Part shown: piece by piece, positions 55,684-64,000 of the stretch
Numbering within the stretch: position 1 is the first letter of the stretch
How the letters are laid out: each line of letters starts with the position of its first letter
NCBI RefSeq assembly: GCF_000150275.1
Contig: NW_002060949.1
Coordinates: 3,028,878-3,092,877 of the forward strand
DNA from: Trichoplax adhaerens
Taxonomy: Eukaryota > Placozoa > Uniplacotomia > Trichoplacea > Trichoplacidae
DNA: 64,000 nucleotides
Direction: 5' to 3'
Program-made: the position numbers and the translations under genes
Notes under the pieces: generated by a model
What the model saw: the letters and a program-made list of their open reading frames with translations, nothing else
The model's database searches: none
Told to the model about the DNA's origin: nothing

Positions 55684-57474
55684 TTATTGGTTAACTTCTT
55701 CACAAGCGTCGATCCAGTCGCTGTATACATCCACAGGATGTGATAGATCTACGTGAATAGTAAATGATGGAAATGATATTAGATGGGATGTACAGGTGCC
55801 ATCATAACTAACTTTAACAGAGATAGTAGTACGCTAATATTATTTATTTGTACAGTAAAGGGCTAAAGATTTTGCACTGCATATACTGTATGATTGACTT
55901 CATTGCTTTTAGGTTAATCAAACTGTCATAATCCAAGTCTGTCGTGTGTACTTAACGATTGTGCGTTATACTTATGGAGGTACAGTACACTAGTATACTT
56001 TATACTGTATAGTTCATCTAATTTCTGTAGATTGAGAGTTGCATAAATAATACTACAAGAACCTACAGCATTAGATTGAAGATTAATATTATGTTTGTAT
56101 AACTACTGGTTGATATTTCTTCTCTCACTGTTTTACAAAATCTTATATGAGGATATCTTATTTTGCAGACAGTACAAGACTGTTGCTAATTGATATTAGA
56201 ACCTTACAGGTGATTTTGGTTTGAAAATCTTCACCACAGACTCGACATTCTACCAGACCAATGTTTTTAGTATGATCACTAAAGAAATAAAAAGAAGCAT
56301 CCATTTAACTATAACATTATCATCCTGTACTTGTATTCCTTTATTTGCAACTGAACATTTTGCCTTATACCACCAACAATTAATCCATACAATTCATTGA
56401 CGTGATAAAAATGAAATACACAAAATTTTATCGTACTGTACATATTTTTTAAATGACATAAAAGTTTGGTTGACTAGTTTAGATCGCATACGACTTATAG
56501 AATCGGTTTGTCTAGTCATGTATTGAGAATCTAGTTCATATCTTTGCAGGCTTCAAGGGTATAAAAATACATTCGTGATATGACGTAGGATCGCAGTGTA
56601 ACCAGAGTGATAAGCATGCCACCAATTTAATATTATTCTACATCATCGCTTTTCTTGCGATCTTTTGAAATAAACAATAAAGGTTTCATCACTTATCCTA
56701 GCCAAATTACTCTATCAACTACCAAATATGAAATGTTGCTAAAGGTTTAGAGTAGCTAAAATGGGTATAGTGGATATTGACTGCATTTATCGCGGCATAG
56801 AGTAAGGGAATGTACGCGTTACCCAATCTGCAAAGTTGATTTATAGTTTGATCTATGGATAATGTTTGCTATCCGGAAACAAACTACGATTTCCAAGTAG
56901 TTTAGCGCGTTCCATAAACCATGAAGAGATATATACGCATGCAATGAAGCTACGCTAATACTGTAAAGATGAATTTGTGTTCATAGACTATAGTGAAGGA
57001 CTTTGTGAGATTCTCCAAACAAAACAATTTCTCAGGTTTTGGGGGGAATTTCTAACTTTAGGTTGATAGATGTATACTGTGGATGAAGACTGATGATATT
57101 GCAAGATTCGTTCGATTTCTGGGCAATCGTAATGAATCATTTTATCACTAATACTGGCTCAATACTAGAATAGGTCCTATAGAGTCAATAATAACTTGAA
57201 AATCATTGTCTATATCCATCATAAAAATTCATCTATGCTATCCAATCCATCAGCCATCATGATTCAAAACAACCGAGTTGATCATCCCATACAGTACATG
57301 CGGTCTATCGATTTGAGTGACTTTCTCGATCAACATGTTGAGTATAATTTCAACTTACAGCTTAACATCACAAGATTTTTCATGATTGCAGAAAGGGCAA
57401 GTAAACTGAGTCTCCAATCCTCCAACTAGTTTCTTCTTTGGTGGAGGTTTTCGCTTGGATTTCCTTCTTCCCAT
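55684..57474 (-). CDS. ELOF1: Transcription elongation factor ELOF1 (Elf1 family)
   Basis: Small zinc-ribbon factor that binds elongating RNA polymerase II and acts in transcription-coupled repair. Three exons: 57,359-57,474; 56,208-56,278; 55,684-55,748. They join in frame to 83 residues, the same length as human ELOF1. Seen: the basic N-terminus [33 protein letters not shown] (first zinc-binding Cys pair), [16 protein letters not shown] (second pair), and the C-terminus [21 protein letters not shown], then TAA. Introns are about 1.08 kb and 0.46 kb, long relative to the exons. WDR18 is divergent, 1.4 kb away. Confidence 0.97.
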
Positions 57475-58881
57475 CTTATTCTTGTGGTGGTTAGCGCAGC
57501 GCGATTTCAACTATGGAAAGGCACGTAGATTGATTGTCCAAAGGGCATCGACTTTCGTTATATACTGTTTTCTACGGGATAAAGCGGTTGCTTGCGTAGT
57601 ACTACTCTGCCTGTTTGTAGGCATGGACAACTAGGATATTCTAGTAGTCTAAAGTCTCTCCAGTTTAAAATGTCACCCCAGTCCGGTTTGCACTCTGGCA
57701 GTTCAAACGACTTCGTATACGAAGTCGGCCGCTACAATACAACGGATGGAAAATTGGGGTGACATTTTAAATTGTAATCCGGTTTGCACTCTGGCAGTTC
57801 AAACGACTTGTAGTGTACTGTACTGTACTAGTACAGTACATGTACTGTAGACCTCCCGGATAAAAGTACAGTACTGTAATCATGTTGATATTATAGTGGG
57901 TTACTCAAATCTGTCCAGTAACTTGTCTGTCCGTATGCGTTTTTCCTGACGAAAAGCGATTGTCATTCGGCTAGTCGAGTCTAATCGAGGATACAGTATC
58001 AAACAGCGCAATACGATACAGTACAGTGTATGGCATTTGATGTACGTTCAAAAGTGTAATTTCTCGCTTAATGTCAGTTTTGAAATGAATATTTGAATAT
58101 TTTTGATCGTTGGCAATTTCTCACTAATTTCAAGTATCGAAATAGTATAGTTGATACTGTTCTTTTTGTAGAACCGAAAAATTTAGCAGCTTATTGCTTT
58201 TAATGCGGAATATTTGGACTTTAAAGTAGGATAATGAGTGAAAAACGCCATTTTGTGTTGATCTGAATACTAATGACATCCCTTTTAAATCAAAACTAGT
58301 CTGCATTCGAAAGCAAATCATGACCATATTTATCTCTTTTACAATAAAAATATTGCTTATCAATATGAGTAATGGCTGAGATCTTGCGGAAGATGAGAAA
58401 TTACTAAAGCATTTGAATCATTTACCAACAGGTTACCTATCCAGAAGCGATCAATAAGATAGTATAAAAATACAACTACTAAAATCCATTATGCCTCTTT
58501 AAAGTCAATATGCTTCATGATAGAAAGTATAAACTCTTTATAATTGATCAACTACAAGACGAATAAGACTGAGTATTATAGGCAAGACATACTAAATTAA
58601 CGAAAAATTCCAAATTATCCAAATATTCGGATAGCTTTAAAAGGAAATGAAGCAAGAAATTACCATTCTGAAGGTACGCAAGATCCTATAGGTTAGACTC
58701 TATCGCATCAAACTGTTTGATACTGCCACCTTCAATTAGACTAGACTTATTTTAGGGTGGGGGTGATTCAAACACAGACGGACAGAACCCGCCAGATATT
58801 GAACTGAACAAGATACAGGCAGCGCGTGCAAAAGCTCGCCAAACCAAGATCCTCTAGCTCAAGCTTCCTGCTAACCAGCTC
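57475..58881. other. Divergent spacer, ELOF1 to WDR18
   Basis: 1.4 kb that should contain both promoters. It holds the repeat/palindrome element at 57,663-57,810 and a dense run of TACTGTAC/GTACAGTA words at 57,812-57,875 and 58,015-58,030. A 77-codon minus-strand frame at 58,130-58,363 has no recognisable motif and is probably chance. Confidence 0.55.
57663..57810. repeat. Inverted and direct repeat element with 20-bp palindrome
   Basis: gtttaaaatgtcacccca (57,663-57,680) reappears inverted as tggggtgacattttaaat about 75 bp downstream. Just outside each arm copy stands a direct repeat of about 30 bp (ccggtttgcactctggcag, then ttcaaacgactt). The first copy runs into a perfect 20-bp palindrome, cgacttcgtatacgaagtcg (57,709-57,728). 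The whole resembles a small non-autonomous or rearranged repeat. No coding capacity. Confidence 0.75.
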
Positions 58882-61800
58882 ATGGCCATGGCTGAGATTC
58901 AAGAAATTGCATTTATTACGGAATCAAACGGTCATTCAGGCTGTATTTCTGCATGGAATTTCCATACCGGTATACAATATAAAAGTTATAAAAATGGATG
59001 TTGCGCCAAGCATGCCCTTGCAGTGACCGACAGCTATCTCCTTGCTGCACAACCTGGTCAAGCGCTGATCCATGTTTGGTCCGTTAGCAAAGTAAGCGGT
59101 TGAACATGATCATTAATACAGTAGACGTTATTCGACTGATATTAGTTAAGAACTTACGACAACGCTAGAATACTGGATAGCTTGAATGTTGGCACTTCAT
59201 TAATTCTAGCATGCTTAAAGTTGATTGCTATCATGTACTGCACATCATCGAATCATAGCATTACGATCTGCCTGAAAAATTGTCGTTTGCTGTAGTAGGA
59301 GATTTAATGTGCTTGTAGTTGATGACATTTTACTTCTTCTGTGTATGCAGCAAGATTAATATCGAATATCACAATACGAGTACTCCTATTTTAACACCAG
59401 TTAGTATACAAAAGTTATTAAATGTTAATCATAATATCACGGTTTCATACTAATGTTACCCAGCTATAGCTGTGCTAGAAAATTTGATATTTTACTGCAC
59501 GTTACCTCATAGATTCATACTTATATGCTAGTATTTGGAGTATAGTATTATTCACCGGCAATAATATTAAAATATTACTTAATGAAAGTGAATGATTCTC
59601 TCTGTTTTTAACTTTTTTATGCCTAAAATTAATAATAATACAGGCATAATCGCCTTACTCACCTGCTGTACATCAGTGATTTAGAATCATTCAGAGTCAA
59701 ATTGTATCTTATTATAGATCTAGAAGCAGTATGTATGCGTATACTATACTAGTATGTTGTACAGTAGTAAAGGCGATTATTTCAATTATTATACAAAATA
59801 CATATTCATTCCTATATTAGGAGCAGCTTCATATGAAGATTGCTTGCCCAGGTAAAATTACAGCTTTGGCTTGCAGCCAAGACAGTGCGTATTGTGTCGC
59901 TGCTATTGAAGAAAAAGTTTATGTTTGGCAGGTAACTTTGACAGCTTTCATGTCTTAAATGTATGCGTAGTTTTATTGACTCATACGCAAGTCTGGTTTT
60001 CTGACATACCGTGCTACTTCTTCAAATCTTATGTAACAGCTATCGACTGGTAATTTACTGTCAGTACTATCTCGCCATTACCAAGCCATTCGATGCATTC
60101 GCTTTGTCGATGATTGCTCACATTTTATCACCGGTGGTGATGATGGACTTGTCATTGCATGGAGGCTTGCAGAGTAGGTCTATCTACGCGTATAAGTTAC
60201 CAATAGGCCACTACCTACGCCGTAACAGTTAACCTCATTTTTTTAACTATTGTAATCTAATTTCTCATCATTATGATCATGCTCATGCTTCATTAGCGTC
60301 ATTGCTATTGGGAATCAATTCGAAACCGGTAATCGATTAAAATCTCCAAGGTATGTTTGGTCTAATCATTCTCTACCGATTACAAGTATATTTACCGGAT
60401 TGGGTGGCTACCAGTCGCGTATTGTGACTACATCCAAGGATCAAACTTGCAAGGCAAGGAGTTGTGTCACTTGTTTTAAATGATCATATTATATTAGTTT
60501 ACATTGTACTTTAGTTTTCGATCGCTAAAAAAGTTGTGTAGACCTACTAATGGAATAATATAACGTACTTACTACTATACCTTAAATAATTATTTTTAGC
60601 TTTGGAATCTAGCTGATGGTCAGCTGCTATACTCATTGGTATTCACTTCTATAGTGTCATCAGCCATAATGGATTCTATCGAAGCCAACTTATATGTTGG
60701 TACATCCAAAGGGAAAGTCTATCGTATAGACTTGTATTCTACGGTAAAGAAAGCTTATAATTTGATTTGCATTTAGTAACTTTAACTTAAAAAAGTGTAC
60801 GTCTTGTCAAATTCTTTAATTTAAGAGGTACCAATTGTCCTTAACACAACACTTATAAATAGTTTACAGGAATAGAACAACACATAGACGATGATCATAC
60901 TCAAGTTGTTAATGGACATAGGTATAGGCCAAAATTTGCTTGTATAGAGATTATTTCAATAGTTAAAGTATAACAGATGTTAGCGTACACTGAATATCTA
61001 TCAATGCATAACATAAATACAAAAACTGAAGTCATAAAATTCAATTAATGCTATACGTATATTTTTACAGTGATGCAGTCAACTGTTTAAGTACCTCTAT
61101 TGATGGGAATCTATTATTATCCGCGTCTGAAGACTGCACAGTTAAATTATGGCATACATCCGGCTTTCAATGCATAAAGATAAATCAATTGAAAGGTCTA
61201 TAGGAGCTTTTTTCAAATTCTTTGTTATGTGGTCTTACGAGTACTTTGTTAAAGCAGTACATTACATGGTGCAAATGTTAATATAGGCTATATTGCTTAT
61301 AACTACAATCATTTTGTTATAATAGGTCCCATTACCAATTTAGCTTTTACTACTGCCCCTCATACGGCAATTAGACCGAAGGATTTACGAAAGCAATGTT
61401 TACCACCTTTGAAACCTTTTAAACGTTATTTATATGATCCAAATGCTGCGATCGATGTAAATATGTCGACTGTTCAAGGGATGAAATTGTTAGCTCAGGA
61501 TAGCGTAGATGTGTTATTAAAAGGAAATACTAAGGTAATTTTTCTTTCAGAATTATCAGTGATTTATACTTCATTTTTAAGTAAATAAATTATGAGGTAT
61601 TAACTTCCTTTTGTTCTCAAATTTGCTGGTCTAAGGATATTTTCCATTTACAAGGTTAGCATGGATAAAATTTATCTTACGATAGTTAACTTTACTACTG
61701 TTAGTTAATCTCTCATCACTTCCTTATTTATCATGCGTAGATTTTTCATCTAACTCTGGAAAAAATGACAAATTAGAGCGGAAAATCGTTAATGATGCTA

Positions 61801-62045
61801 TGGTAAGATATAATTTATTAATATACATGTCAAAATAATTACGATGTAGTTTAGTGCTGTAATATCTGTGATTGCTGTTTATGATTTAGGAAGCCGTTAG
61901 TCGTGAGCGAAAAGATAGTAAAACAAATCTCAATGAGGAAGGAATACAGAATTCTTCTCAATTGCAGGAAGAAATTAGTAAACTTCGAGAAATTAATAAA
62001 AATTTTTACTTGTTTGCTGTAAACGAATTATTTGAACGCAACTGA
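58882..62045 (+). CDS. WDR18: WD-repeat protein WDR18
   Basis: WD40 protein of the PELP1-TEX10-WDR18 (yeast Rix1/Ipi3) complex in large-subunit ribosome maturation. Exons: 58,882-59,091 ([15 protein letters not shown]); 59,821-59,931 ([15 protein letters not shown]); 60,040-60,173 ([21 protein letters not shown]); 60,297-60,453 ([28 protein letters not shown]); 60,600-60,743 ([22 protein letters not shown]); about 60,872-60,940; about 61,071-61,197 ([17 protein letters not shown]); about 61,325-61,534; about 61,742-61,802; about 61,891-62,045 ([12 protein letters not shown]). TGA is at 62,043-62,045. The order and the C-terminal coiled coil match human WDR18. The intron after 60,453 has a GC donor (CAAG/GCAAGG). 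Two junctions, after 60,743 and after 61,534, are out of phase as drawn, so one or two tiny exons are probably missing from this model. Confidence 0.92.
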
Positions 62046-62452
62046 AAGCGAATTCATAGTCTACTATAGCTTAATTACCAGAACCGAGAACAAAATATGA
62101 AGGTATTTACATCCACAACGTACCATTGCAAACGTTTCAAACAATAAATAAATTAACTATTCCTTTACACTGCAAATAGTCTATATAAAATTATAAGTAA
62201 TTACATGTAACATGCTATGCATTATGGACATATGAAAACACTTACAAAACAGTTTGACTGTTATGTAAACTGTAATAAATATAATTTAGACAATTTTTTC
62301 ATGTCTGATATTCATGTAGGATATTGTACATTTTATTTTATTCTTGTACTCAATCATGTTAAGCTAGAGGCTTACTGTATACGAATAGTACTTGTAATTA
62401 TTACATGGCATAAAACAATACTGTGTGCCATTTTACGATATAAACGAATAAA
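62046..62452. other. Convergent 3' spacer, WDR18 and DEG/ENaC gene C
   Basis: 407 bp between the stop codons of two converging genes. An AATAAA hexamer at about 62,144-62,150 (caataaataaat) is a plausible WDR18 polyadenylation signal. Nothing else is evident. Confidence 0.5.
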
Positions 62453-64000
62453 TCACACTGGAATTGGATTTTCTTCGAATGTTGTATTTGGAGAAGCCGG
62501 TGCAATTTCATACTCGTTTTGGCTTGTTGGACGCTTAATTATTTTACATAGATTCTTAAGCTTAGTCAAGAAGTATTCACCAATTTCAAGCATGGTTAAT
62601 ACACTGGCTCCGATGAAAAGACCTAATTGACCGCCAATGTCACCTACGTAGTTTAATCAGTAATTACGATTCCAGTTCGTCATCAGAATGGTAAAAGATT
62701 GAGTTATTTGCATGGGTACATGATAAAATAGAGATCCTACACTCAAATACTATCAAGACTGAGAGCTCATGATTGCCTTTTACGCATTGTTATCGCGTAC
62801 AGTGAAGTTATTTTATAATATATTCGTTAGCGATATAAGTTAATGTATAGTTATATAGAAGGTAATTTTGTAACTAAGGTAATTCATTAATATTTAGCTT
62901 ACTTAAGAAAGCGTTAAAGGTGTAGCCCAATTCCTGTATTGCTGTGTTGTATCTCAATCTCTCGAAGAATATATCAAGGAATATATAATTCTTTCTATGC
63001 AACGGAAATTTGAAATAAGCTTTAGTATACTTTATCCTCTAAGTCGACTTTAATATCATAAAGTTTAAAAGGGTATCTATCAAGTTATACTTGACTATCA
63101 TATCACTTTAATACTAGAATAGTTCGATTAAGAAGAGTGGTTTTAAATTTACAGTACTGATATTTACAATAACTTAGCGTAAGTAGTAACCCTTAAAAGG
63201 TCCTACATCATTGAGCTTGTCAATCATGCAGGATAACAGAGTGAAGGCCAGAAATTTAGTTTTAGTGTTATAGTTAACGCAATTAATACTACTTTTAACA
63301 AAATACAATAAAGAAATACTGATGAACAGTTATTCTAAAGGACTTGGACCCTTGCTTAAGTAAATTGCGTTGACTACAGTTGTATAAAAGTACTTGGAAA
63401 TTGATCTTTACATTCCATGCTGTATATTTAATGATATTTTTTACAGTTATGAAATATTAGACTACTTGTTATAAGGTACCGAGTGTATCAGATATAATGT
63501 AGCTTGTTTTTGCGAATGAATTATGATACCTCATGTATCTGGAAATGGATGAATTTAGTACTCTATTAGCATCTACTTCATCCAGGTTCAAGCCAAAAAG
63601 TGGTGCTTCTTCTGATGTTATCGTTTCAGTTGGTGTCATGGAATAGCTCACCGCTGGATCATACGAAGTCCACAAGCATGCTGTTGGACAATAGCAGGAA
63701 CTATTGTTTATTTCTTCTAAATAAAATGAAAAAAATAGAGAGGTATGAGCTTATTTTTCATCCTTTTGCCGATCACACAAAATGCTGTTAGAGAATTCAG
63801 TAGGTAAGAAGTTATTACAGATGAGTCAGAAATGTACAGATTAGTACACGTATCTTGTGCATTACTTACCAATATTATTAGTCATACACTGATTAATTTG
63901 ATGCGCTGAACAGAATGGAGCTGAACCTTTAAAAATGATAGTGTTGTCTTCATGAATGGAATAGAATATTTTTGCAATGCATCTAAGCTATTAGACGCCA
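62453..64000 (-). CDS. DEG/ENaC family sodium channel (gene C), C-terminal half only
   Basis: The 5' part lies beyond the right edge. Exons seen right to left: about 63,865-63,945 (KGSAPFCSAHQINQC), about 63,520-63,715 (NSSCYCPTACLW, then a Thr/Glu-rich stretch and SISRYMR), about 62,890-62,985 (NYIFLDIFFERLRYN), and the last exon 62,453 to about 62,645. The last exon has TM2 and filter GGQLGLFIGASVLT and the tail ending FEENPIPV, with TGA at 62,453-62,455. The filter is the common GAS form, while genes A and B have GGS. Cysteine spacing in the finger/thumb region follows gene A. No PPxY motif is seen in its tail. Confidence 0.88.

Noticed and set aside
57709-57728. Palindrome resembling loxP arms (acttcgtata / tacgaagt)
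   Set aside because: A loxP site needs an 8-bp spacer between 13-bp arms. Here the arms abut with no spacer, so the likeness is partial and probably chance.
58130-58363. 77-codon minus-strand frame upstream of WDR18
   Set aside because: Low-complexity hydrophobic/aromatic composition, no motif, lies in a divergent promoter spacer.
62217-62630. 137-codon plus-strand frame at the 3' end of WDR18
   Set aside because: It overlaps the last exon of DEG/ENaC gene C on the opposite strand and reads its complement; the minus-strand frame has the clear TM2 and filter motif.

Overview
The window looks like nuclear DNA of an early-branching animal. It is AT-rich, and its genes are cut into many small exons by short GT-AG introns. 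Products include a ciliary central-pair protein (SPEF2), eIF2B-beta, a mitochondrial-type prolyl-tRNA synthetase, a DCAF15-like ubiquitin-ligase receptor, kynureninase, ELOF1, WDR18 and several DEG/ENaC sodium channels. Multiple DEG/ENaC genes, cilia genes and compact introns fit a placozoan (Trichoplax or Hoilungia type) best. That assignment is an inference from gene content; no marker gene here proves it.

Layout. 1-15,709 (minus): SPEF2, running off the left edge at its C-terminus. 16,998-20,807 (minus): EIF2B2. 20,808-22,892: intergenic DNA with a minisatellite of 121-bp and 78-bp units. 22,893-26,044 (plus): PARS2, complete in 13 exons. 26,191-29,543 (minus): DCAF15-like gene, converging on PARS2. 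30,648-31,760: relics of a kynureninase last exon and of DEG/ENaC C-terminal exons. 32,032-36,355 and 38,616-42,342 (plus): two intact tandem kynureninase genes, separated by a second minisatellite and a duplicated first exon. 43,948-47,986 (minus) and 51,065-54,682 (plus): two head-to-head DEG/ENaC genes; the first has a tandem array of N-terminal cassette exons. 55,684-57,474 (minus): ELOF1, an 83-residue gene in three small exons. 58,882-62,045 (plus): WDR18. 62,453-64,000 (minus): a third DEG/ENaC gene, cut by the right edge.

The housekeeping genes (eIF2B-beta, PARS2, DCAF15, ELOF1, WDR18) are single-copy and strongly conserved; I see no pathway that joins them. The dynamic part is 30-54 kb. 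Kynureninase and DEG/ENaC sequences have been duplicated there repeatedly, leaving both working copies and fossils. I would look first at the repeated 1-1 phase cassette exons that build the cytoplasmic N-terminus of the 44-48 kb channel.

All gene models come from reading splice signals and protein similarity by eye. Family names are from recognised residue patterns, not database searches.
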